A DNA stretch of 64,000 bases, taken from the NCBI GenBank assembly GCA_029747015.1, contig JAKOGI010000445.1, positions 530,059-594,058 on the forward strand, written 5' to 3'. This document shows positions 46,329 to 56,595 of this stretch, piece after piece (the stretch's first letter is position 1; every line of letters starts with the position of its first letter). This stretch comes from Carnegiea gigantea (Eukaryota > Streptophyta > Magnoliopsida > Caryophyllales > Cactaceae). A program made the position numbers and the translations under genes. The notes under the pieces are model-generated. The model was not told the origin of the DNA. It did not search any database and saw only the letters and a list, made by a program, of their open reading frames with translations.

Positions 46329-48252
46329 GTAACACCTCGTATTTTGAAACAATTCGTTTATGAAACCATTTAGAACTGCCACCGTCATACTTCACTAAGA
46401 AGGACACAATGCTCAGGAATACGAGCAGGGTTTGTAACACAAACTGTGTTGCTTTACCATTATTAAATCTTAAATTAAACTAAACTAATTAGTAAGCGTT
46501 GAACAAGCATAATCTAACAGTATTAACCCAACTACCAGTCTAGTTATATTCCTCTAGGGCTAGTAATAATGCTTACTTATGAGCAACCCTCACCACTAAA
46601 ACATTGTATCCATAATCTTCACTGGGGCACACACTTGAAAACAAAACATTTCAGAAGTGAGTTGGATGAATTCAGTAACACAACCATGAAAATGTAAAAG
46701 AAATTTAGAAATACTAGAGTAAAATATATTTGGGGAAAGGAATAAACTCAAGAGTGAAATAAACCTCAAAAAATCTCAATCAACGACATATTTCAGGAGC
46801 CTGCAATGTGAAGAAAACATGGTACTTACAATATAAAGTGAAAACGTGACTACCAGTCAAACGTTCCTTCAATAACTAGTGATGGAATAAGTTTGAAGGA
46901 AAAAGGAGAAGAGACAAGGTCACAATAGAAATAATCCTTCGATAGAAAACCTTAGATAAAAAGCTCAATGCACATACACCAGGAATAACTCAGGATTTCA
47001 CTTTGTCTGCGAGAATGAAAATTGTTCCATAACCCAATGTTTTCAATGTAAAACTTCTTTCTTAACGTACATTTATCCGAAGCAAAAACAAAAACAAAAT
47101 GATTTCGCTAAAGAGGATACTAAACAATGGTTCCAACTAACTTAGGGAAAAATTAATTCAGGGTTATGATTTTTAGTTCAACAATTTGATGGCACACACA
47201 TGGAACAAGAAATCAGGCATCCGCTCGATAGATAGGAGTTAATGTCATCTGCACAACGTTAGAAGAGATATGGTAACTCGAATAGGATGATAAGGGAGCC
47301 CAAAACTGGGTAACAGGGGTTAAGCCCCAACAGGATTAGTACATGAGTTCTTAGCCATCAAAATCACAATCAGGAGTAGAACATTTTCAGTTTAAGAAAA
47401 GAACCAACTTTTTTTAAGCTTTGTAGTTCAAGAAACATATAAACAGGCTGAAGTAAATAATTGTCTATGAATACATTTAATTGGGACTTCTTTCCTTCCC
47501 AGACGTGAAATGACATAGTCAGGAGCAATTAAAGAACACGATCATATGATATCTACATAGGAAACATTCAAATGCTTTCTTTATATTTCGAAAAAAATCC
47601 TTCCAAAACTAATTTAGAAACATTATTAAATGCTTTAAAATAGGCATATAAACTCTTTGACACAGAATTTTCATCATTAAATTGTTGAAATCCAATCCAA
47701 AAAGCAAAGTAATCATTGACTCATTGAAAGTATAAGACGATACAGAAGCCAGAATGATAATTTAACATACCAATCACAGGTCAAATTAGGAAATTGCATT
47801 CATAGCCGCAAACACAATTATCAAAATTTTTGGCATATATGTTATCTCTCTCGTGTGACCGTCACTTACTCGAACTCAACCTCCTAGAGCAAATGTCAGT
47901 CCTTCTTCTCACCAAGAGAGTTTCCAATCCCATCACTTCTTGGTAGATCAAAAGAAAAAGTTCTTGATCTTTCTAAAAATGAAGATGGGAAGAATTTGTG
48001 AGAGGAGACGATGGAAACAACCTTGTGTTATAGAGAAGAGAGAAAGAGCTTTTAAGTGAAAAAGAGAGAAGGTAGTTTTTTTCTTTTTTTTTAATTTCAA
48101 GAGAAGAGAGAAAGAGAAGATAACATATTTTATTCTCCTTTAGGGAGGGTTAACTTAAGGGTAGGGGATTTCCCCCTTTTCTTTGTTTTTTTTTTTTGGT
48201 GAGAAAAAAATTAAATGCATGCTGGAGTTCGGGTCAGTCCAAAAGTGCTACA
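46329..48252 (-). repeat. probable solo LTR of a Ty3/gypsy element
   Basis: On the minus strand it opens TGTAGCACTTTTGGACTG (48252) and closes CGAGGTGTTACA (46329), the usual form of gypsy LTR ends. The interior lacks coding potential and holds a CT/AG-rich leader-like zone (47900-48130). No internal region or second LTR flanks it. A clear 5 bp target duplication is not seen (AGTAT left, CGTTA right), so boundaries are tentative. Confidence 0.5.
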
Positions 48253-49023
48253 CGTTATTAAAATGACTTAACTTACTTTCTAATCCTAGGGTACGATAAT
48301 TGATCTATTACTTCTTATACACACATCCCAACCTTAAATCTAACCTATTGGGCTCGAGTACATACACATGTGACTTTCAATTCTCCTCTCAAGAAATCAA
48401 GAATTATGCCTTTGAATTTAATTCAGAGCATGATGAATTTCTTCCTCACATTAAATTTGGTAAATTAGGAATTTCACTCTCTTAATTAACTCGCATAAAT
48501 TTCTATTTTTCTAATTTTGAGAAGTAGAGGTAATTATCAGTACATCAAGATACATTTAATACAAATCTTTCATGGAAAAAAAATACATTAGAACTCGGTC
48601 CAATTTAGGTAACCATGATATTAATGTTGTTGAATGGAATCCAAATATTTCGGTTTGGTTTGATGAGAGAATACGTTGGCATTCAACACTACTTCAAAAC
48701 TTTGTGTGTGATTTTTACCAGTTTTTTCATGCGATATTTTGTACTTGAAATTAAACCAAAGACAACTTTCTAAAAAAGAACAAATATCAAGAGTATTACT
48801 AGCTGTAATATGATTTGATTTTTATTATTGATAATATTAGCATAAGAGTAGACCTCATTGCCTTATGTACTATGACTTAATGCATTCAAGATCTTAGTTT
48901 TAACCACTTGGCCAAGACCTCAATAGGTGTTGAATTATTTTTTATGTTTTTTTTTGGAAAAGTAAAATTCTTATTACCTCCCAAATATACAATTAGAATA
49001 CAAAAGAGGAAACAACTCAATGA
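48253..49023. other. unassigned, with a fragment of a dispersed repeat
   Basis: No gene recognised; the short plus frame 48300-48485 has no known motif. 48840-48935 ('aaccacttggccaagacctcaataggtg') looks like the edge of a common plant dispersed repeat; a similar text lies near 63810. Confidence 0.4.
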
Positions 49024-49200
49024 TTACTACTAATACTACTACTACTTCTTCTTCTACTACATATTACTGCTACTGTTAAGAATAATGATAATAACTACAA
49101 CTACGATTACTAACAACAACAACAACAACGATGATGATGATGAGATGATGATGATAACGATAATGATGATGACGATGACGATGATGATGATGATGATAAT

Positions 49201-49239
<39 letters not shown>

Positions 49240-49265
49240 AATAATAATAATAATAATAACAACAA
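49024..49265. repeat. compound triplet microsatellite
   Basis: Successive blocks of ACT/TAC, AAC, GAT, (AAC)n and (AAT)n repeats. The apparent 61-codon frame is this repeat read as Met, Thr and Ile runs. Confidence 0.95.
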
Positions 49266-49439
49266 CTTAATTTTATACATGAAAGCTTATTCCTCTTAGC
49301 AGCCTTCTGCCTAAAAAAAGTTCATTTTATTTTATAATTAAAATTTTTGCGCTTGTAATGCATTACCCAAAGTAAAATAATATAAACAAATCAAAATAAT
49401 ATACGGGCCCAAAATAAAATAGCACAATCATCTACGCAA

Positions 49440-50697
49440 TGTTCAATCAAAAATTGAGTTAATTTATACCCTTTATTATCTATTATTTGCTCTAAGATAA
49501 ATGATCAATTTAGGACTTTAATATATTTTTATTTATTTTGTAGGAATTGAAAAATTAAAAAAAAAATAAATAACTAGCTCAAGGATTAGATCAAGTCAAG
49601 CAAGGAAAAGAGAAGAGAAGAAAGCTAAACACAATCCTCTTGAACTCATGGCCCAAAACATGAGCTCACCGACCTTTCCCTCTGTCTCGAGCCAGGCTGA
49701 AGCCCAGCAATGCCAAGGCCCAGTTCGCCTTCACAGCCAACCTCTCTCCTTTCTCCCCAGCCCAGCGCCCTCACCCTTTCTTTTTCTCCTTCTTTCTCTC
49801 TCACAGGTCGGTCCAGCTAGTCTTTGGGCCTATTCTCTCTTTCCAAGCCACAGCCCACACTCCCAGCTGCTCCCTTTTCTTTTCTTCAATTACTTGGCAC
49901 GCATGGGGCACGTGACCAGTCCACTTTCCCATCTTTCCTTCCTCTTCTTCGATTCATGACCAGAACTCGAAAAACAGGATCTTTCATCTTCCTCCATCAT
50001 CACAGCCGCAGCTCTCTCTCTCTTCTTTTTCATCATTCATCACCTTAATCCAATCTTTCGTTATCTTTCATCATCATCATTAATTTATTAGTTTCAAACA
50101 GTGAAGGGGAGATTTAATTCGGGATTAATGGGGGGAGGGCAAGCAACAAACTTGAGAACGGCGACTTTGAAGCCTTGAAAGGAGGACGAAGATAGCAGAA
50201 TTGAGAGGGCGGGAGGGACATTAGAACATAGTCAATTTCTTAGTTCGAATTGCTCTTGCCATCTCCTTTTTTTTTTTTTTCCCCTAGTTTTAGATCTAGA
50301 TATTAGTTCTCAAAATTTGATGTAATTCTGGAACTTGGTATGCTAGTTTGAGTAAAAACCACGGCTTGACTCTGAAAATTGAATGTTTTCTTGGCTCGTT
50401 CTTGCCTGATTGTTCTGCTTTGCTCGTGATTCGTTCCCCTGCTTTGGTCCACTCCGCATCTTCTTCCAGCCATAATCGAAGATGGCCTTTGTTCTACTCC
50501 GACGTGTTTGTTGCTAAATCTTTGTCCTTTGAGTTAATTTTGGTCAATGTTAATCTGGATCACTGGGTTAAATTAGTTTAAAGCGTTGACTACCAAGTTT
50601 AACTTAACTGAGTAGTAACCCAATTTCATAACCATTTCCGAGGATGATACTTGTAAGCATTATAACGATAAATCATATACTTGCGGAAATTACTACA
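49440..50697 (+). repeat. solo LTR, Athila/Tat-like, with target duplication
   Basis: Opens TGTTCAATC and closes ACTTGCGGAAATTACTACA. The flanks are CGCAA (49435-49439) and GGCAA (50698-50702), a 5 bp duplication with one mismatch. Its start, the 'attttgtaggaattg' region and its end match the minus-strand LTRs at 7050-8425 and 23982-25417. Those carry TGTTCAA, 'tcttgtaagaattg' and GCTTGCGGAAAATAATAACA. No interior follows, so it formed by LTR-LTR recombination. The proline- and serine-rich frames at 49648-50048 are leader sequence, not a gene. Confidence 0.85.
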
Positions 50698-50702
50698 GGC
50701 AA

Positions 50703-51180
50703 TGATAAAGATATTGATGTTCAAACATGTGCTTGTGGTGACCATATATGTCCTCTAACTTATTTTACATGATTCAAAAACAAAGTGCTTAAACTAACAA
50801 TTTAGACCAAAAAATTAAGTAGCATATGATGTAAGAGATCTTTGAGATTCTCAACTGGATACACAAGTAAAGCTAGTAACATATCAGGATTCTTCGCAAA
50901 GAAAAGATATGTTATACCTATAACTTCACTTTGAACATCAAATTTACTTAATAGTTTCCTAATTTCGGATTCTAATATTGGCTTTAGATTTAATTTTCCT
51001 ATCTTAGCAAACCTTAATAGCATAAGCAACATGCTAGCCCTTCATTATTATAACCCCATGCTTTCTAGGTAATTTACTTTTACATTTATTCCTTTTAGAT
51101 GAAGCTTTACCTTCAAAATTTTCTTGGTGAGTTCCCTTTATTTTGTATAGTATTGGCAGAGTCATCCTGGGTCTCCAATT
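50703..51180. other. unassigned stretch
   Basis: A minus-strand frame (51032-50802, 76 residues, includes LKPILESEIRKLLSKFDVQS) is protein-like in composition, but I do not recognise it. Its relation to the CACTA-like element on the right is unknown. Confidence 0.3.
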
Positions 51181-51279
51181 TAATCTCATCGAGAGACAAA
51201 ATTGTCAATTTTATCAACTTGTATGAACATTTGTATGAACAGTCTGTCAAAAGACACTTGGTCGAAATTTCCATTTCGA

Positions 51280-51680
51280 CCGACCCATCAAAAATTCTGA
51301 CGGAATATTTTAACAGACTGATATTCTGTCAAAATCTGTACTGGCGGATCGTTCTAACGGACTGACATACACGTCGAAATCATTATGACGGAAATTTTGA
51401 CGAACTGTCATCCCGTCAAAATTTGTACTGACGGATCGTTCTGATGGACTGACATCCCGTCAAAATCATTGCGACGGAAATTTTGACGGACTGTCATCTA
51501 GTCAAAACACATTTTGACGGAAAATTTTAACCGATTAGGTTGTCCATTAAAACTGTGAAGGCAATGTCTTTCCTGCTGTGGCGAAACTTTTGACAGAATT
51601 TTTGGTTGAACCCGTCAAAAATTTTGACGGAAGCTGCAATTTCCATCAAAATTTCAGACGGCGCCCATCAAAAAACCCAT
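51280..51680 (+). repeat. left subterminal array (GACGGAAATTTTGACGG words)
   Basis: Includes tandem units of about 86 bp; 'gtactggcggatcgttc' near 51342 and 'gtactgacggatcgttc' near 51428 mark successive units. Many short inverted GTCAAAA/TTTTGAC pairs could bind a transposase or fold into hairpins. Confidence 0.7.
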
Positions 51681-51924
51681 CAAAAAATCCATCGAACCTG
51701 AAGTCGCATATTTTGGCACCCACTAGCATTTCCAGTGTAAACAATGTCGAAGCACGTCAAGAAACAAAATAAGTAGAATTATTTACGTAATATAATCCTA
51801 AAATTAATATTCAGTTTCATACATCGTTTCAACACGCACAATCAAAAAGCATAACAGAAACTGTTCAATTACTTAAACACATTGTACCGCACACATAATG
51901 GATAGGAACAAATATGATATGAAT

Positions 51925-52130
51925 GTAACTAGTCATGGGAGGAATCACCCAAGTTGTTTGTGCCGAGCTCATCTTCATCATTATCTACTGAAGGAGTCGT
52001 ATCTGGTGGTGCCGTTGAGGACTCAGCTTGCTAACTCTTGAAGAACCTCCAGAGCTTGCTCATTTTGCTCTTAACCATGTTCTTGTCTCGCTGCGTCGCA
52101 GCTTTTTCTTGAGTTAGGTCATTTTGAATT
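51925..52130 (-). pseudogene. C-terminal scrap, possibly CACTA-associated transposase protein
   Basis: The minus frame reads EKAATQRDKNMVKSKMSKLW, then a stop, then an acidic tail PSVDNDEDELGTNN ending at a stop. The polar helix plus acidic tail resembles the end of CACTA accessory proteins. Identity is a weak inference. Confidence 0.3.
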
Positions 52131-52807
52131 TTAGCTTATACAAAAGAAAAAGCGAAAGAAGAAAGAAGATAAAATAGGTTATAAAATTAAGGAACAATGA
52201 ACTATGAAATAGAAAATAAGACAAAAACGAGAAAAGATTTTTTTTAAGAAATATAAATTCTTTTAATGTGTAAAAAGATAGAGGATGTTTTAATGAAAAG
52301 AACAAACACATTGTATCAAATTTCCGAGTAGTACATGGGTCATTTGAATTGGATTAGTTTTTTATTAGGTCAAAACCACTTGGCCAAGTAAGTCAGGTCG
52401 AACGAGCTATGGTTCACATTTAGGATTGCTGCTAGTTTGTAAAATTATCAAACATTAGTGAAGCTGGTTTCAGATCGCTTCAGTTCAGATGACGCCAACT
52501 AAAATTAACGTTACGTTACTCATGGTTTTGATTGGCACTAATTGCAAGCTACATAATTGGGCATGGGTTAGTTTCAACAGGGCTAACAATGAGTTGGCGA
52601 AATGGGTCATAGGGAAAACAAATCCTACAGCCTACAACCTTATAAATTCAGCCTCAATTTTCCAGTGAGGACACATAAATAAACCCACCTTTGGCTCACG
52701 CTGAATGTTAGCGAACGAACTTCACTCATGCAGCTAACATTTTTTTAAAAGGCAAAAATTTTGTCTGGAGAGTACTGACATGCAGATTGGCATATGAAAT
52801 CAGCTAT

Positions 52808-53049
52808 TTGATGTCATGTTCTTGAGGATAATCTCCTGAGGCAGAAGGCTGTATCTGATTTCCAAGATATCGAAAATGTTCTTGATCTCCAAGACCAGTT
52901 CAGATCTCCGCCTGTTCTTTTCTCCTATGTCTTAGAAGTTCATTGTATGACTGACAAAGAGAGCCATTTTGATCTTATTCATGTTCTCAATCTCTTTAAC
53001 AGCCACACTGTGCTCTGGATACAAAAAGTGGGGATTTAGGTTCAGATAT
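52808..53049 (-). pseudogene. exon-like fragment resembling the C-terminus of MscS-like (MSL) channels
   Basis: A minus-strand segment begins after a splice-acceptor-like TGTCTGTGCAG and reads EHSVAVKEIENMNKIKMALF, then VSHTMNF. After one stop it continues as DIGEKNRRRSELVLEIKNIF, then IRYSLLPQEI, and ends at TGA. This pattern (KEIENMNK...SHTMNFQ..GE...RR..LVLE.K.IF....I.Y.LLPQ) is what I recall for the last exon of plant MSL mechanosensitive channels. One in-frame stop (TAA, where Gln is expected) breaks it. Its presence between CACTA-like ends suggests a captured gene piece. It could also be a pseudogene present before the element arrived. Confidence 0.5.
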
Positions 53050-53813
53050 CTGCACAGACAAGTTGCATGAAATTTAGCGTCGCTACACAAAGTTATGATT
53101 CATCTGCTGGTAAAAATGCTAGAATCAACTAACTGGAAATGCATTCTAGCTTGGCCAGGACTTAGGCGTGTTCTTGAAGAAAGGGACTGCAACAATATTT
53201 TAGTATAAGCAGGTCAACAAATACTTGTTCGCAAGTTGCACTATCATTAAAATAAAACTTTATTTTATTTCCTTTTCTTTTGTTTCCTAAAAAATAGAAA
53301 GAGATCAAGTCTCAGACATCTCCATGGTTAACACTGAAAAAGGAGAATCGAAATTTCTGCTTCCTCACCGTTCTTGGTTGCAAAGTTGCATAGTCCCTAC
53401 CTGACAGGACAATTTGTATACTTGCAATCTAATTTTAACCTCATTAAACACAACAGCCACAGTGAACAACCTACTGACTTCATCTTTAACCCATCAAACC
53501 CTTGATTTTTGGTTGTTCAATGACTTCATCTTAGACTCACATTGTCAACAATCTACTGATTAAATAACCCTCATTTAAAATTTCTGAATTGTTCACTGAC
53601 TTCATCTTAGACTCACATTGTCAACAGCCCACTGATTAAAAAAACATATCAAACATCACTTCAACTTTAACCCATCAAACCCTTGATTTTTGATTTTTAA
53701 TTTCCACACCTTACAAAAAATAAATAAACAAATAGAACCCAACAACCACAGTGAACATGTAAGTAGCCCAAATTAAAAAAACAGAGGAAGAGAAACAGGG
53801 GAATGAAGCATAC

Positions 53814-54048
53814 GCTTGGTTCCGGACTTGGAAAGCTTGCCGTCGACGATGAGGGCGCCGGAGCCATGAGTACCGGTGCGCATACCCCGAGAAGAGAAGA
53901 AAGAAAGAAGGGATTTCCAAGTAACAGAAGAAGCAATCAAATCAACCCCTCTGCTGATGAAGTGCCCATTGAGCTCCAAAGTTGCGGGTTCGATTCCGAA
54001 CAAGCGAGAGATCGTACCCAAGTCCAATATCTGGTCTTCCCACGCCAT
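53814..54048 (-). pseudogene. host-like first exon, conserved plant protein of unknown function
   Basis: The ATG at 54048 opens MAWEDQILDLGTISRLFGIE, continuing GHFISRGVDLIASSVTWKSL and ALIVDGKLSKSGTK. It ends at a plausible splice donor (AAGC|GTATGC, intron from 53813). The GC-richer, non-repetitive composition differs from its surroundings and looks like a real host exon. It is intact over 78 codons. The phase of its donor does not fit the MSL-like exon to the left directly, so they are either from different genes or separated by a lost exon. Confidence 0.5.
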
Positions 54049-54449
54049 TATTTGTGCTATCTTTGATGCAGATCGGCAGTACAGCTTTATCGTCCTTCCC
54101 TCGCTCTCTGCCTTCTCCTCCATCTTTCTTTCTCTCTGGTAATTTCTGTGTTCTCTGGGTTCTAATCTTCAGGGGCTTTCCTGGGAAATTTTGGGGGCTT
54201 CTCTGTGTTTGTTGGAGAAGGAAGGAGACGCAGAGAGGATCTGGGAAGGGGCTTTCCCATACAAATTCATGCCCAGATCTGGAGGTTCATGAGGAGGGAG
54301 ATAGCAATGACCTCGACGAAGAAGACAACAATGGTAGTCGAAGCAAGTGAAGAGCACAAGGAAGGAGAGAGAAATGGAGATGCATGCACCGGCCGTGAGA
54401 ATTGAAGGAGAGGAGTGAGGAATCTAATTGAATGAAGAGAAATGGCGTT

Positions 54450-54765
54450 TGGCGGGAAATTTTGACAGGTCCCGTCAAAATCCTTGCAGCTTTTATAGGG
54501 ATTTTGACGAGCCCGTCAGAACAACTTGCACCCGTCAAAATAATCCACTCTTTTTGATGGCTGTCAATCTTTTGAATCTGGAAACCTTTTTTGACCGCCC
54601 AAGTCCGTCAAAACATCAAAAATGTCATCAAAAATAATTCGAGCACTGTACTACCCATGTGTCGTCAAAATTAGATTCCTTCTATCAAAATATCCATCAC
54701 AATGTGTGACACACCACACATCTGTCAAAATTTTCCGTCAAAATTAAAATTTTATCTTATAGTAC
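54450..54765 (-). repeat. right subterminal array of the CACTA-like element
   Basis: CCGTCAAAA words recur (54471, 54531, 54605, 54736) in orientation opposite to much of the left array, ending in a CACTA-like terminus on the minus strand. Confidence 0.6.
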
Positions 54766-54891
54766 ACCAATCGTCTCTCATTTGAGTTGTTATTTTTGTT
54801 CCATCTCCGATTGTTTCATTCTTCATAAAGTTCGACCGATGCATGACTTATTCTAAACAACATAGGGATAAACATACATATTAGTGATGAG

Positions 54892-56058
54892 TAGACCTGT
54901 CAAAAATTGACCCGATCCGAAAACCCGACCCAAACCCGCCCGAAAATTTTGGGTTTTGAACAAGATTTTCTCGACCCGAACCCGAAAAACCCGCAAATTA
55001 GCGGGTCAAACCCGACCCGAACCCGAACCCGCCCGCTTGACCCGAACATTATATCCTTAGTTCTTTATTTTTCTCTAATTTATCTCTTTTAACAATAATG
55101 GTTAGTCATTTTTATTGAGTATTTTGAAAAGACATTATATAACTATTGCATCTTTACAACTTAAACAATAATAACCTTATTTTTTCTTATCCATTCTCTG
55201 AAAATAAAACCGTACACAACTTTTAAATGAAAAAAAGTTAAAAATAGGTATAAAATTGCATGGAATAACTATCTAATCTTTTTTTAAAAGTTAATTTAAA
55301 AGAACACAAGCATTAAAGATGCGAAAGTTATACCATTATATAGTTAGTTCATCAAATCTGTCTAATTTTTTTAAAATTAATTAATTTATAATAATTTAAA
55401 TTTTTGATGTTACAACTGCAAGATAATATCTTGTACTTCTTTTATTTAATTTTGTTTGGTTTTCGTTCTAACTAGTCTTGAATTATGATACTAACGGTAG
55501 AAAAACGACTAGTCATATTCGCATTGGGGTCGGTTCATTAATAAAGTTTTACTTAATTAGACATTGGTAGGTTAGTTAATAAAAATATTAAATCATTAAA
55601 TAGGTTATTAGCGGTGAAACTGCTACAACCTATTAAAATGCTCTAGACGGGCTGTCCAATAAATGGTCGATCCACTATTAACCTTCTTTCAATATACGAG
55701 TCGATCTACCCAAAATCAAGTGGGGTTTAATTTTTTACCCGCCCATGCAAGATGTTCATATATTATAATAAAATATTTTAATATTTTAATATTCATTTGA
55801 GAAATCACAATTATTATGCATTTTCATTAAATAATGACAATTTTGAGTAATAAATATGCAGAATTTTTTATTTTAAAAAAAGAAAAATTACTCACAGAAA
55901 AGGCGCTCTAAACCCGTTGGGTTGATCCGAAACCCGTAAAACCGAAATACACCCGACCCGTATTTTACTCGAACCCGAAATACACCCGACCTATATTTTA
56001 TCCGAACCCGAATACACCTGACCCGTATTTTACCCGCCCGTCCGAATTGACAAGTCTA
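54892..56058. mobile_element. non-autonomous hAT element with perfect 8 bp target duplication
   Basis: GTGATGAG is found at 54884-54891 and 56059-56066. The ends are inverted: left TAGACCTGTCAA, right (reverse complement) TAGACTTGTCAA. The interior (1167 bp) is AT-rich without a transposase frame. ACCCGA-type repeats lie near both ends. Eight-base duplication and short inverted ends identify a hAT-superfamily element, mobilised in trans. Confidence 0.9.
55945..56045 (+). repeat. three ~33 bp tandem repeats in the hAT right end
   Basis: AATACACCCGACC, then TATTTTA and CCGAACCCGA recur at 55945, 55979 and 56011. The left end has ACCCGAACCCGA repeats on the same strand (54910-55045). Confidence 0.85.
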
Positions 56059-56595
56059 GTGATGAGTAACTCTCCATCAATATGATGAAAAAGTGTTTCC
56101 ATCAATTTTCAGGTTGCCTAGTAATTAAGTAATTTCTCCAAAAAGTACTAAAAAAAAAACATACCTTTATTCTCCATCAATTTTAGTTTTCTTTTTGTTA
56201 AACAGTTTATGCAGGAATATTTCTCATTTCCATGCCAATGTCTTAAGTATCTTATGTAAAATTTCCATTACTGTATTCCCCATTTCTTGTTGATCCACAA
56301 TAAATGTTCCATCAGTTGATCGTTTTTGCAGCAGTTGATCATGTTTATCATAATATCAAACTTTCATATCAATATTAGAATTAGTTGAAGTGGGTGCAAC
56401 CATTTTACTATTTCTTTTTGTCATATTATTTCTTTTATATGAACAAGAGGCCCTCAGCAAAGCTAATATTCTCATTACATCCTTTGGTGGGTGGATTGGA
56501 GTAATTTTGCTCCATTCCCATGACCATGTTACTGGTCGATCTTTAGATTAACTTACCAAAAGTGGAAATATTTTTACCTTCATTTTTTTAATTAC

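Larger units (their letters stand above)
51180..54765. mobile_element. CACTA-like element carrying host-like exons
   Basis: Both ends are packed with GACGGAAAATTTTGACGG / CCGTCAAAATTT words in opposite orientation, as in subterminal regions of plant CACTA elements. The right end, read on the minus strand, begins CACTATAAGATAAAA-like with one change (GTACTATAAG at 54762-54753). This is close to the family terminus CACTACAAGAAAA. The left terminus is not found and may be lost. Between the ends, minus-strand exon-like segments with host character are present. No TNP2-type transposase is seen. Confidence 0.55.

Noticed and set aside
49085..49270. 61-codon frame of Met, Thr and Ile runs
   Set aside because: Triplet microsatellite.
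49648..50048. Pro/Ser-rich frames resembling a small secreted protein
   Set aside because: They lie in the CT-rich leader of a solo LTR; similar leader text occurs in the other Tat-type LTRs.
53697..53936. Hydrophobic minus-strand frame near the host-like exon
   Set aside because: Shadow frame of the exon and its adjoining intron.
53985..54000. GGGTTCGATTCC, an exact tRNA B-box-like word
   Set aside because: No A box, no cloverleaf arms at proper distance; it lies within a coding-like exon on the other strand.
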